This document shows positions 34,963-44,087 of a stretch of 64,000 bases of DNA, in pieces. The notes below the pieces were generated by a model. The model had not been told where the DNA came from. It made no database searches and saw only the letters and a program-made list of their open reading frames with translations. Source of the stretch: Pseudoduganella violacea (GTDB lineage: Bacteria; Pseudomonadota; Gammaproteobacteria; Burkholderiales; Burkholderiaceae_D); contig NZ_JACHXD010000006.1 of assembly GCF_014191875.1 (NCBI RefSeq), forward strand, positions 254,605-318,604, read 5' to 3'. Positions within the stretch are counted from its first letter, which is position 1. Every line of letters begins with the position of its first letter. Both the position numbers and the translations under genes were made by a program.

Positions 34963-37900
34963 TTATTGACGGCTTGGCGGCGTTTCGCGCTGCGCGTTCG
35001 AGGTCGGCAGCGGATTGGTGGTATCCACTTCCACATAGGTGATCGCCTGCGGCGCGTTATTGGCCAGGTAGACGATGGCGCCCAGATGGCGCGCCGTGCC
35101 CAGGCCCGACCAGCTGATGCCGGCCGCCGCCGTGCCCGCGTTGTACACCAGGGCCGGGGTATTCACCTTGAAGCCGCCTTCGCTCAAGCCATTGCCGAGC
35201 AGCCAGGACGACAGCGTGTAGGTCGAGCGGCCATTGGTCGGCGCATAGCCCACCACGCAGACGCGGTAGGTGCCGGCGGCCGGCAGCGGCAGGGTCACGC
35301 TCTCGTTCGAGGTGGCGTTGCCGCTATTGGCCAGCGGCTGGCCGTTCGGGCCGAGCACCAGCATGTCCAGATCGTCCGGCTGGCCGGCCTGGTAGCCGCT
35401 GGTATCCACGTCATACAGCGAGAAGCGCGCGGCCAGGGTGTTGGCCGGCACGTCGAAGTCGTGGGTGCGCACGCCCGGATCGCCGCCGGCCTTGCACGCC
35501 GCTTCCACGGCGGCCGACTCGGTATTGCCGGTTTTGAGCACGGTGTAGGTGTCGCGCGTGGCGGCCTGCAGGCCGCCTTTCTGCGTCACCAGCGCGCCGG
35601 TATAGCCGCTGCCCACGGTGAAGGCCACGTTGCCGCTGCTGGTGTTGCCGTTCAGGACGGATGGCGCCGCCACCGCGGCCAGGCGCGCGGTCAGCGGGCT
35701 GCGCACCACGTGCTTGCCGTCGGTCCAGGTCAGCGCGCCGTAATTCCAGGCGCCGGCCACGGCGCCGTTATTCGACAGGGTGACGCTGAAGCTGGCCTTG
35801 GCGCCGGGCGCCAGCGTCAGCTGGGCCGGGGTGACTGTGACCTTGAAGCCCGGCACGCTGGCGTTGGCGCTGTAGGTCGCTTCGCTGTTGCCGACATTGG
35901 TGACGGTGCGGTTCAGGGTGATCTTGCCCAGCACGGTGGCGGCGGTCAGCGAGGCCAGGTTCAGATTATGCGGCTGGATCGAGCCGACGGCGCTGCAGGT
36001 GGTGGGCGCCAGGGTGCCGGGAATGCCGCACATGAAGCGCAGGTAGTCGAGCGTGCCGGCGTCGTACACCAGGCCGGGATCGGCCGCGCTATTGGCCGCC
36101 ACATGGCCCGCGCCTTGCGCCCAGGGCAGGGTGCCGGCCTGCATGCCGGGCAAGCCGTCGGGCTTGGTGTCGTAGGCGGTGGTCATCAGCGCCGATTTGA
36201 TGGCGGCCGGCGACCAGTCCGGGTGCAACTGCTTGAGCAGGGCGGCCAGGCCGGCCACGTGCGGGCTGGACATGGAGGTGCCTTGCAGCGCCACCCATTC
36301 CGGCTGCGGCACCAGCGTGCCGTTGGCGATGGCGTCGCGCTCGGCTTCGCTCTGGGCGGGCGTGCCGCCGGCCAGGATGGCCAGGCCGGGCGCGGTCAGG
36401 TCGGGCTTGAGCACATTGGCATTGTGCTTGTTCGGGCCGCGCGAGGAGAAGGAACCCATCACCGGCGCCGCGGTTGGACCCGATTGCAGGGTGGCTTTGC
36501 CGATGCTGGCGGCGCCGTCCGGATTGGCCGCCACCCAGGCCTTGACGGCCAGGCCGTCGTCGCGCCGCAGGTGCACGGTGGGCACGCTGTGCAGATCGGC
36601 TTCGATGGTGGTGGCGTTGCTGACATCGACCAGGATCATGCCGACGCCGCCGACCTGGCCCACGGCGCGGCTCTTGTCGACGCGCGCCGAGGAACCGCGG
36701 TCGCACACCACCACCTTGCCCGTGGCCTTGGCCGGATCGAGCGCGGCGTCGGCGCTGCCGCCGTACAGGGCGCGGTCTTCCGCCGTGTAGCAGCGCGTCA
36801 GCGCGGTCTGGTCCAGGCTGGACAGGCTGGCGTAGGGCTTGACGCCGGCATTCGCGGCCAGCACGGTGGGCGTGGCCGGCAGGGTTTTGGCCGCCAGGCT
36901 GGCGCCGTCATAGCTGGCGCCGTTGGCCAGACTCAGCTTGGCCATGCCGAACCGGTTGTGGGTGGAGGCGGCCACCGTCGTCAACCAGGGGCTGATGTGG
37001 GCCACGGTATTGGCCGGGCCGTTGTTGCCGGCCGAAGCGGCGACGAAGACGCCGGCATTCGAGGCGCCGAAGAAGGCCAGTTCCACCGGATCGTTGACAT
37101 TGTTCTGGCTGCCGCTGATCGAGTAATTGATCACATGCACGCCATCCTGCACGGCTTGCTCGATGGCGGCCACGCTGTCCGAATCGAAGCAGGAATTGCG
37201 CGTGCCGCTGCCGTCCGGGTTGGTGGCGTCGGGATAGGTCCAGCACACCTTGTAGGCGGCCAGGCGCGCGCGCGGCGCCACGCCCGACATATCGCCGACC
37301 GGAATGCCGCCCAGCTTGCCCGGCACCTTGGCGTTGCCGCCGGCCGTGGTCGAGGTGTGGGTGCCGTGGCTGCCATGGCCGCTGGGACCGGCCACGGAAT
37401 CGCGCGGCGACACGAAATCGGTCCAATGCAGCGGGCGGCCGGTGGACAGGAAGCCGGTGTTGAAGTAGCGCGCGCCGATCAGCTTGTTGTTGCAATGGCT
37501 GCTGCTGAAGCCTTCGCCGGTCTGGCATTCGCCCAGCCAGCCAGCCGGCGCCGGGCCGTAGACCTGCTCGGCGCCGGGGTCGAAGGTCGGCACGCCGTTG
37601 GCGTCGGCGCGGTCGGCATAGGAGGGGTTTTCCGGCCAGACACCGCTGTCGACGACGCCGATGATCATGTCTTCACCGGCCTTCAGGCGGCCGCCGACCT
37701 GGTCCCATAGGCCGCTGCCGGGCTTGTCCAGGCCGAGGAAGATGGGCGTGAAATTGGTGCTGGGCTGGCGCTCTTCGTCGACGGTGATGGCGGCCACGTT
37801 GGCGCTTTTCTGCAACTGGCGCACTTCGCCCTCGGTCAGGCGGGCCGAGAAGCCGTTGAAGGCCAGCTTGTAGTGGTGGCCGATCTGGGCCGTCGGCACG

Positions 37901-38151
37901 CTGGCGGCGACGCCGTTCTTTTTCTGTTCCAGGTAGGCGATATAGGCTTGCACATCGGCGGCGTTGACGTCGAGGCGGCGGCCGGGCGCGGGGCGGGTGG
38001 CGGCCAGGCCGCTCACTTCGCCGCCATAGGAGGCGACCGGCTTGTCGGCCAGTTGCACGATATAGGAGCGGCGGATTTCATCGGCGCCGGCGTGCAGGGC
38101 GGCGCTCGACAGCAGGGCCAGCACAGCCAGCGAGATAGGACGCAGTTTCAT
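34963..38151 (-). CDS. Secreted subtilisin-like serine protease (S8), 1062 residues
   Basis: Large exported protease. Signal peptide 1-29 (MKLRPISLAVLALLSSAALH), inhibitor I9 propeptide (SYIVQLADKPVASYGG), and a peptidase S8 domain with Asp168 in VVDSGVWPENP, His262 in GSHGTHTSTTAGG and Ser626 in QGTSMSSPHVAGL. The long His-Ser gap holds a PA-type insert (VVVCDRGSSARVDKSRAV). An Fn3-like region (TLNRTVTNVGNSEATYS) and a bacterial pre-peptidase C-terminal-like domain follow (FDVPANTLAARFSLYDVDTS). No PEP-CTERM signal. Start at 38151 is chosen because AAGGA lies about ten bases upstream. Likely degrades extracellular or matrix protein. It may be cotranscribed with the PEP-CTERM gene upstream (38996). 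Confidence 0.92.
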   Translation of the reverse strand: MKLRPISLAVLALLSSAALHAGADEIRRSYIVQLADKPVASYGGEVSGLAATRPAPGRRLDVNAADVQAYIAYLEQKKNGVAASVPTAQIGHHYKLAFNGFSARLTEGEVRQLQKSANVAAITVDEERQPSTNFTPIFLGLDKPGSGLWDQVGGRLKAGEDMIIGVVDSGVWPENPSYADRADANGVPTFDPGAEQVYGPAPAGWLGECQTGEGFSSSHCNNKLIGARYFNTGFLSTGRPLHWTDFVSPRDSVAGPSGHGSHGTHTSTTAGGNAKVPGKLGGIPVGDMSGVAPRARLAAYKVCWTYPDATNPDGSGTRNSCFDSDSVAAIEQAVQDGVHVINYSISGSQNNVNDPVELAFFGASNAGVFVAASAGNNGPANTVAHISPWLTTVAASTHNRFGMAKLSLANGASYDGASLAAKTLPATPTVLAANAGVKPYASLSSLDQTALTRCYTAEDRALYGGSADAALDPAKATGKVVVCDRGSSARVDKSRAVGQVGGVGMILVDVSNATTIEADLHSVPTVHLRRDDGLAVKAWVAANPDGAASIGKATLQSGPTAAPVMGSFSSRGPNKHNANVLKPDLTAPGLAILAGGTPAQSEAERDAIANGTLVPQPEWVALQGTSMSSPHVAGLAALLKQLHPDWSPAAIKSALMTTAYDTKPDGLPGMQAGTLPWAQGAGHVAANSAADPGLVYDAGTLDYLRFMCGIPGTLAPTTCSAVGSIQPHNLNLASLTAATVLGKITLNRTVTNVGNSEATYSANASVPGFKVTVTPAQLTLAPGAKASFSVTLSNNGAVAGAWNYGALTWTDGKHVVRSPLTARLAAVAAPSVLNGNTSSGNVAFTVGSGYTGALVTQKGGLQAATRDTYTVLKTGNTESAAVEAACKAGGDPGVRTHDFDVPANTLAARFSLYDVDTSGYQAGQPDDLDMLVLGPNGQPLANSGNATSNESVTLPLPAAGTYRVCVVGYAPTNGRSTYTLSSWLLGNGLSEGGFKVNTPALVYNAGTAAAGISWSGLGTARHLGAIVYLANNAPQAITYVEVDTTNPLPTSNAQRETPPSRQ

Positions 38152-38198
38152 GGGGACTTTCCTTGTCAATAAACGGTCGGGGAGGGACGCGGGTCAAC

Positions 38199-38996
38199 TC
38201 AAGCGCGCTGGCGCTTGCGGCGCGCCACCAGGCCCATGCCGGCCAGGCCGAGCAGCAGCAGCGCCGGCGTGGCGGGCAGCGGCACGGCCGTCACTTGCAG
38301 ATTGTCGAGCGCGTACTGGGCCTGGTTGCCGGCCGGATTGCTTTCCGAGTTGACGCAGTCGCCGCCGTCGGTAAACATGCAGGCGTCGATGCTCAGGCTG
38401 CGCAGCGACTTGCCGGCGAAGGCCGAGCTGGCCAGCCAGTTGCTGAATTTGAATTTGCCGGTCGCGTCCTGGCCGGCGAAGTCCAGGGCGTCGCTGATCT
38501 GGCTGCCGTCGGCGGCCACGCCGGTCAGGCGCAGCTGGCCGTAGCCGCCATCGGGCAGGTCGCCGACCGGGGCGATGAAGCCGAAGTCCAGGCCGTCGAG
38601 GCGGAACGCTGCGCCATAGTCACGCGTGACCACCAGGGCGCCGTCGTTGAGGCCGGCGAAGTATTTGCTCAGATTGCCCGAAGGGCAGGCCAGGATGGTG
38701 CAGCTGAAGGGATTGGCGCCGTCGATCAGGGCGCCGGCCAGGCCGTTCAGGCCGGCGGCGCGCGCCACCGGGCCGTCCAGCACGTCGAAGCGGTAGCTGC
38801 CCTGGCGGAAGGCGTCGCCGCCGTTGTAGATCGAGTCGCCCGCGTTCAGCGTGGCGCTGACGATGTTCTGGGTGGCGCTGAAATTGATGATGTCGGCCTG
38901 GGCGGCGGGGGCGGCCAGCGCGCCCACACCAGCGAGCAGGGCGGCGCCCAGGACTCGGGAGAATGGACGTGGCGCTGCTGAGCGTTGGCTTTTCAT
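38199..38996 (-). CDS. PEP-CTERM protein 6, VPLPA variant
   Basis: Exported protein of 265 residues. Signal peptide to about residue 35 (ALLAGVGALAAPAAQAD), a beta-rich domain with DNLQVTA near the end, four Cys residues (CTILAC, CMFTDGGDC), and the sorting signal VPLPATPALLLLGLAGMGL with tail VARRKRQRA. The VPLPA form is a known variant of the PEP motif. It has the look of a PEP-CTERM family with a QFxxD or NF038120-like body, but that is not certain. It lies 47 bases upstream of the protease start on the same strand, so the two may share a transcript. Confidence 0.85.
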   Translation of the reverse strand: MKSQRSAAPRPFSRVLGAALLAGVGALAAPAAQADIINFSATQNIVSATLNAGDSIYNGGDAFRQGSYRFDVLDGPVARAAGLNGLAGALIDGANPFSCTILACPSGNLSKYFAGLNDGALVVTRDYGAAFRLDGLDFGFIAPVGDLPDGGYGQLRLTGVAADGSQISDALDFAGQDATGKFKFSNWLASSAFAGKSLRSLSIDACMFTDGGDCVNSESNPAGNQAQYALDNLQVTAVPLPATPALLLLGLAGMGLVARRKRQRA

Positions 38997-39386
38997 AACA
39001 TACCCTTCATGGTGAAATTCGTGACTGGCGGGGGCGCCGCCGCGGCCGGCCGCTACAGGCTATGCCGGATTGCCAAAAACTATATCAATTCCTGCACGAA
39101 ATTGTCCAAAAAACTAACGTTTCTAATTTCTCTATATTGCTGCTTCATCGAATTTAATTTTGCTTCGCCTATGAAAGTGGCTGTAACAAAATGTAAGGCG
39201 GTATGTGTTTAATTTGCAACATTGAATGTTAAATCGCCCCCGTCGGCAGGGCGCGGCAGGGGGGCTTTCCCAGAGTGAAAACGCGAAGAAAAAGTTGTCG
39301 AATCCTTAAATGGCATGGTAGCCTTTGCCCTTCTTGAAAACTTGGTTTTTCCGCTGGCGCCGCCGGCGGCAGCGAAGGGGATGTGG
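38997..39386. other. 390-base AT-rich gap before the secretion operon
   Basis: Divergent region between the minus-strand PEP-CTERM gene and gspG. It is AT-rich from 39060 to 39230, unlike the flanks, and must hold both promoters; no textbook -35/-10 pair stands out. A perfect 13-base palindrome AACATTGAATGTT sits at 39218-39230. A GC-rich stretch (39234-39270) could fold. A possible -35 TTGTCG at 39294 has only a poor -10. Confidence 0.55.
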
Positions 39387-39830
39387 ATGCTGTCATTGAA
39401 CACGGTGGGCCGTGAAAAATTCGGCCGCGCGCGCGGCTTTACGCTGCTGGAGCTGCTGGTGGTGATCGTCATCATCGGCCTGCTGGCGGCCTATGTCGGC
39501 CCCAAATACTTTTCCCAGCTGGGCAAGTCGGAAGTGACCATCGCCAAGGCCCAGATCGAAGCCTTCGAGAAGTCGCTCGACACCTTCCGCCTCGACGTGG
39601 GCCGCTATCCGAGCACGCAGGAAGGCTTGGGCGCCCTGCTGAACGCGCCGGCCACGGCCGGAACCAAATGGAACGGTCCGTATCTGAAGAAGGGTGTGCC
39701 GCCCGATCCCTGGGGCCGTCCTTACCAGTACAAGGCCCCCGGCACCAAGGCTGAATTCGAGATCCTGTCCCTGGGCAAGGATGGCCAGCCCGGCGGCGAA
39801 GGCGACAACGCCGACATCTCTTCCCAATAA
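39387..39830 (+). CDS. gspG: Type II secretion major pseudopilin GspG
   Basis: Main subunit of the T2SS pseudopilus. Prepilin leader MLSLNTVGREKFGRARG is followed by the cleavage site G|FTLLELLVV with Glu5, then the hydrophobic helix. The C terminus has YLKKGVPPDPWGRPYQYKAPG and LGKDGQPGGEGDNADI, the calcium-binding loop of GspG. The start at 39387 is favoured: AAGGGG (39375-39380) abuts the earlier in-frame ATG at 39381 but is six bases from this one. First gene of an operon that reaches 48856. Needs a prepilin peptidase (GspO/PilD), which is not in the window. Confidence 0.93.
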   Translation: MLSLNTVGREKFGRARGFTLLELLVVIVIIGLLAAYVGPKYFSQLGKSEVTIAKAQIEAFEKSLDTFRLDVGRYPSTQEGLGALLNAPATAGTKWNGPYLKKGVPPDPWGRPYQYKAPGTKAEFEILSLGKDGQPGGEGDNADISSQ

Positions 39831-39852
39831 ATTCATCTGAGGCGTTCCGGCC

Positions 39853-41037
39853 ATGCAGTTTGAAGTTCGCACCTTGTCGCCGGACATGAGCATCGACCGT
39901 CTGCTGATCGACGGCCGCGATGAGGCCGATGCGCGCCGCCAGGTCGAGGCGCGCGGCCTGTACGTCAGCGCCATCCGCCCCCTGCGCGGCCCCTTGCGCG
40001 CTAGCGCCGGCAAAGCCATGTCGCTGGTGCTGTTCAGCCAGGAGCTGCTGGCCCTGCTGACGGCCGGCCTGGGCGTGGTCGAAGCGCTGGAAGCCTTGCT
40101 GGAGAAAGAGGGCAGCCCGGCCACGCGCGGCGTGCTGGAACGCCTGCTGTCCGGTCTGCGCGAAGGGCGGCGCCTGTCCGCCGTGCTGGCCGACCAGCCG
40201 CAGTTATTCCCCCCTTTGTATGTGGGCATCGTCAAGGCGGCCGAAGGCACCAGCGACCTGCCGCGCGCGCTGGCGCGTTATATCGATTACCAGCAGCGCA
40301 TCGACCTGGTGCGCGGCAAGATCGTCAGCGCCGCCATCTACCCCTGCATCCTGCTGCTGGTGGGCGGCGGTGTCAGCCTGTTCCTGATCGCCTACGTGGT
40401 GCCGCGCTTCGCCGAGGTCTACCAGGGCGCGGGCCGCAACCTGCCCTGGATGTCGCAAATGATGCTGAGCTGGGGTCAGTTCGCCGCCCAGCATACCAGC
40501 GCCTTGCTGGGCGGCTTGGCGCTGGCGCTGGCCGTCGTGGTGCTGGGTGTGCGCCGCCTGCTGGCGCGCGGCGGCCTGGTGCGTCTGCTGGGCCGCCTGC
40601 CCGGCATCGGCGAGCGGGTGCGCATTTACGAATTGTCGCGGCTTTACCTGACCCTGGGCATGCTGAGCGAGGGCGGCATCACCATCGTGCACGCCATCGA
40701 AACGGTGCAGGGCATGGTCTCGGCCAGCGTGCGCGAGGGCTTGCAGGCTGCGCGCGGCATGATCGAAGCGGGCTTGCCGCTGTCGGCGGCGTTTGAGGCC
40801 AATGGCCTGACTACTCCGATCTCGCTGCGCATGCTGCGCGTGGGCGAGCGTACCGGCGATATGGGACCGATGCTGACGCAGTCGGCGGCTTTCTACGACG
40901 GCGAAATCAGCCGCTGGATCGACCGCTTCACGCGCACCTTTGAACCGATGCTGATGGCCGCCATCGGCCTGGTGGTGGGCGCCATCGTGGTGCTGCTGTA
41001 TATGCCGATCTTCGATCTGGCGGGAGAAATGTCATGA
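39853..41037 (+). CDS. gspF: Type II secretion inner-membrane protein GspF
   Basis: Polytopic platform protein of the T2SS/type IV pilus machine. Two GspF domains are visible: the first with FSQELLALLTAGLGVVEALE and ARYIDYQQRIDLVRGKIVSA, the second with LSRLYLTLGMLSEGGITIVHAIE and MLRVGERTGDMGPMLTQSAAF. Hydrophobic helices lie near residues 165-185, 215-235 and 365-390. Length of 394 matches the family (about 400). Four-base overlap with gspE (ATGA) indicates translational coupling. It anchors the ATPase GspE to the membrane. Confidence 0.92.
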   Translation: MQFEVRTLSPDMSIDRLLIDGRDEADARRQVEARGLYVSAIRPLRGPLRASAGKAMSLVLFSQELLALLTAGLGVVEALEALLEKEGSPATRGVLERLLSGLREGRRLSAVLADQPQLFPPLYVGIVKAAEGTSDLPRALARYIDYQQRIDLVRGKIVSAAIYPCILLLVGGGVSLFLIAYVVPRFAEVYQGAGRNLPWMSQMMLSWGQFAAQHTSALLGGLALALAVVVLGVRRLLARGGLVRLLGRLPGIGERVRIYELSRLYLTLGMLSEGGITIVHAIETVQGMVSASVREGLQAARGMIEAGLPLSAAFEANGLTTPISLRMLRVGERTGDMGPMLTQSAAFYDGEISRWIDRFTRTFEPMLMAAIGLVVGAIVVLLYMPIFDLAGEMS

Positions 41038-42731
41038 ATCGCGCCGCCCCCGAAGCTATCCTCGACGCCGCGCTGCTGATGCGCGCGCGCCAGCAGCGCG
41101 AGCACAGCAAGCGCAGCCTGGTCGACGAGCTGGAAGTCTTGAGCGGCCTGGAACCGCGCCTGGTGGTGCGCGAGCTGGCCCAGCCCTTTGGCCTGGCCGT
41201 GCTGGAGACGGCCGATATGCTGGCCTTCGCGCCGGCCTTCGACCTGCTGCCGCTGTCGCAGGCGATGGCCCGCCACTGCGTGTTGCTGCGCGCCCAGGAT
41301 GGGCTGGTGGTGGGCGTGGTGGCCGACCCCTTCGATATCGACCTGCAAACCTGGCTCTCCACCCAGGCGCGCAGCAAGCCGCAGTCGCCGCTGCAGATCC
41401 GGCTGGCGCTGCAAGCCGATATCCAGGCCTATCTATCCAAGCAGGAGGAGTCGGCGCGCGCCGTCGATACCCTGCTGCCGGGCGCCGACAATGCGCGCCG
41501 CGACGGCAAGACTGCCGCCGTGCTGTCCTTCGCCTCGGTGTCGGAGGCGGCCAGTCCGGCGGTGCGCCTGGTGAATTCCACCCTGTACGATGCGCTCAAG
41601 GCCGGCGCATCGGACATCCACCTGGAAAGCACGGCCGGCGGGCTGGCGGTCAAATACCGCGTCGACGGCGTGCTCGATCACGCCACCGCCGTCAACGGCA
41701 TCGAGGTGGCCGAGCAGATCATCTCGCGCCTGAAGGTGCTGGCCGAACTCGATATCGCCGAGCGCCGCGTGCCGCAGGACGGCAGCTTCCGCGTCGAGTC
41801 GAACGGCCGCGAGATCGACCTGCGCGTCTCCATCATGCCCAGCATCCACGGCGAGGACGCCGTGATCCGTATTCTGGACAAGCGCGCCATGATCGAGTCC
41901 TACGGCTCGCTGACGCTGGAAGCGCTGGGCTTCGACGCGCCCTCGCTGGCTACCCTGCGCGTGCTGGCGCAGGAGGCCTACGGCATGCTGCTGGTGACGG
42001 GACCTACCGGTTCCGGCAAGACCACCACGCTGTACGCGGCGCTGACCGAAATCCACAACGGCCGCGAGAAAATCATCACGATCGAAGATCCGGTCGAATA
42101 CCAGCTGCCCGGCATCTTGCAAATTCCGGTCAATGAAAAGAAGGGCCTGACCTTCGCCAAGGGCTTGCGCTCCATCCTGCGCCACGACCCGGACAAGATC
42201 ATGGTGGGCGAGATCCGCGACCGCGAAACGGCGGAAATCGCCGTGCAGTCGGCCCTGACCGGCCACCTGGTGCTGACCACGGTGCACGCGAACAATGTGT
42301 TCGACGTGTTCGGCCGCTTCACGCATATGGGCATCGATCCCTATGCCTTCGTGTCGGCCCTGAACGGCATCTGGGCGCAGCGCCTGGTGCGCATCAACTG
42401 CCCGCATTGCGCGGCCGAATACACGCCGAGCGACGAGGAACTGGCCGGCGCCAACCTGGCGCGGGCCGATGTCTACGACTACCGCTTCATGCAGGGCAAG
42501 GGCTGCGGCGATTGCCGCGGCACCGGCTACAAGGGGCGCCGCTCGATTGCCGAAATCCTGACCCTGAACGACGAGATCCGCGAACTGATCGTGGATAAGC
42601 GGCCGATCCGCCAGATCAAGGCGGCGGCCTATGAGAATGGCACGCGCAGCCTGCGCCAGGCGGCGCTGGAGCTGGTGCGGCGCGGCGGCACCACGCTGGC
42701 CGAAATCAAACGGGTGACACTGCATGCTTAA
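41034..42731 (+). CDS. gspE: Type II secretion ATPase GspE
   Basis: Cytoplasmic hexameric ATPase that drives pseudopilus assembly. N-terminal MshE/GspE-type domain, then the ATPase domain with Walker A GPTGSGKTTTLYAAL, Asp-box ITIEDPVEYQL, Walker B-region DPDKIMVGEIRD and His-box TGHLVLTTVHANN. The zinc-binding Cys tetrad is present (CPHC ... CGDCRGTG). Length of 565 is normal. Its 3' end overlaps the next gene by eight bases. It should work with GspF and the PilM-like protein that follows. Confidence 0.94.
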   Translation: MNRAAPEAILDAALLMRARQQREHSKRSLVDELEVLSGLEPRLVVRELAQPFGLAVLETADMLAFAPAFDLLPLSQAMARHCVLLRAQDGLVVGVVADPFDIDLQTWLSTQARSKPQSPLQIRLALQADIQAYLSKQEESARAVDTLLPGADNARRDGKTAAVLSFASVSEAASPAVRLVNSTLYDALKAGASDIHLESTAGGLAVKYRVDGVLDHATAVNGIEVAEQIISRLKVLAELDIAERRVPQDGSFRVESNGREIDLRVSIMPSIHGEDAVIRILDKRAMIESYGSLTLEALGFDAPSLATLRVLAQEAYGMLLVTGPTGSGKTTTLYAALTEIHNGREKIITIEDPVEYQLPGILQIPVNEKKGLTFAKGLRSILRHDPDKIMVGEIRDRETAEIAVQSALTGHLVLTTVHANNVFDVFGRFTHMGIDPYAFVSALNGIWAQRLVRINCPHCAAEYTPSDEELAGANLARADVYDYRFMQGKGCGDCRGTGYKGRRSIAEILTLNDEIRELIVDKRPIRQIKAAAYENGTRSLRQAALELVRRGGTTLAEIKRVTLHA

Positions 42732-43545
42732 GGGATGGGGACAGCAATTGCGCGTGGGCGTCGGCAGCCATGCGCTCAGCCTGCTCAGCGTCGGCCGCTG
42801 GGGGCGCAAGCCGCCGCAGGTGCTGGCCGAGTGCGGCTATATGGCCGATGAGGAATATGCGGCGCTGGGCACGGCCTTGCGCGGTTTGCTGCAGCAAGCC
42901 GGCGTCGCCGGCCGCTCGCTAAGCTTCGTGCTGGCCGATGAACTGGTGCGCCTGTGGCAGGTGACGCCGCCGGTCAACGCGGCGCGCATGGCCGATATCG
43001 AGGCGGCTGCCGCCCTGCGCTTCCACAGCCTGTACGGCGAAGCGCCGGCGGCCTGGCAGCTGTCGGCCGACTGGCACGCCAGCCAGCCTTTCTACGCCGC
43101 CGCTGTGCCGCGCAAGCTGCTGGCCGTGCTGGGCCAGGCCTGCGCCGACAGCGGCGCCGCGATGGTCGAGGTACGGCCGCACTTCGTCGCGTTGTGGAAC
43201 CGCTGGCAAGGCGCCATCGGACGCGATGCCTGGTTCGGCGTCCTGCACGACAAGCTGCTGACGCTGGCCGCCATCGAGGACGGCCAGCTGCGCGCCCTGC
43301 GGCCCTTGCCGGTGCCGGCCGGCGCCGACCATTATTGGCTGGGCCAGATGGTGCGGCGCGAAGCCTTGCTGTTTAATTTGGCGCTGCCCAAAACCGTGCA
43401 GCTGTGCGGCGTGCTGCCGGCGCCGTTGGCCAAGCCGGGCGCCGGCGGCAAGGACGGGATGTCCTGCGTCCACCTCGATGCCGGCGTGCAGGGCAGCAGC
43501 TTCTCGGCCGCCAGCCTGCTGGCGTGGGCGGGGAGCGCGGCATGA
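42724..43545 (+). CDS. PilM/GspL-like assembly protein
   Basis: No strong named family. By position and shape, this 273-residue soluble protein is the actin-fold PilM or GspL-cytoplasmic counterpart. It opens LRVGVGSHALSLLSVGRWG, similar in pattern to the PilM opening, and has a helical middle with PVNAARMADIEAAAALRFHSLYG. It lacks the membrane helix and periplasmic tail of a full GspL. The next two small genes supply single-helix proteins, as in pilMNO. It overlaps gspE by eight bases and the PilN-like gene by ATGA. Function is inferred from context. Confidence 0.6.
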   Translation: MLKGWGQQLRVGVGSHALSLLSVGRWGRKPPQVLAECGYMADEEYAALGTALRGLLQQAGVAGRSLSFVLADELVRLWQVTPPVNAARMADIEAAAALRFHSLYGEAPAAWQLSADWHASQPFYAAAVPRKLLAVLGQACADSGAAMVEVRPHFVALWNRWQGAIGRDAWFGVLHDKLLTLAAIEDGQLRALRPLPVPAGADHYWLGQMVRREALLFNLALPKTVQLCGVLPAPLAKPGAGGKDGMSCVHLDAGVQGSSFSAASLLAWAGSAA

Positions 43546-44087
43546 GGCGCATGCAGATCGATTTCGCGCCGCCCGGCTGGCGCCGCGCCGTGTTCCGCCT
43601 GCGTCCCCTTGCCGTCTTCGGCGCCGTGCTGGGCCTGGGCCTGTGCGCCGGCGCCGGCTTGGCGGCCTGGGAGATGGCGCAAAAGCAGCAGGCGCGCGAA
43701 GCGCAGCTGCAAGCCATCCAGCGCAAGGCCATCGCCCTGTCCAAGGCGCCACCGCCGGTGGCCGCCGTCGCCATTCCGGAAGCGCAGGCGCAGGCCGTGA
43801 ACGCCGCCATCCTGCAGCTCAACCTGCCCTGGAACGATTTGCAGGACGCGGTGGCCGCCGCCACGCCGCGCCATGTCGCCCTGCTGGCGCTGGATCCCGA
43901 TGCGCGCAAGCGGCTGTTGAAGATTACCGCCGAGACCAAGAACGCGGATGAGATGATTGCTTATATCGAGGAACTAAAGCAGCAGGAATTCTTCAGCGCG
44001 GCGGCCCTGCTGCGCCATGAGGTCAACGAGCAGGACCCGAACCGCCCGATCCGCTTCCAGGTGGAAGTGCAGTGGAGGGCGCCATGA
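43542..44087 (+). CDS. PilN-like membrane protein
   Basis: Bitopic inner-membrane protein of 181 residues. A short basic cytoplasmic N terminus (MRRMQIDFAPPGWRRAVFRL) is followed by one transmembrane helix (about residues 22-44), a coiled-coil stretch (EMAQKQQAREAQLQAIQRKA), and a periplasmic ferredoxin-like region ending RPIRFQVEVQWRAP. This is the PilN/GspL-periplasmic plan, and IDFAPPGWRR resembles the PilN start (INLLPWR). ATGA overlaps link it to both neighbours. Start set by the overlap with the preceding gene; an upstream in-frame start at 43404 would lie inside that gene. Confidence 0.65.
   Translation: MRRMQIDFAPPGWRRAVFRLRPLAVFGAVLGLGLCAGAGLAAWEMAQKQQAREAQLQAIQRKAIALSKAPPPVAAVAIPEAQAQAVNAAILQLNLPWNDLQDAVAAATPRHVALLALDPDARKRLLKITAETKNADEMIAYIEELKQQEFFSAAALLRHEVNEQDPNRPIRFQVEVQWRAP

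Noticed and set aside
34924..37710. 928-codon plus-strand frame across the protease gene
   Set aside because: Shadow of the minus-strand S8 protease, whose catalytic triad is visible.
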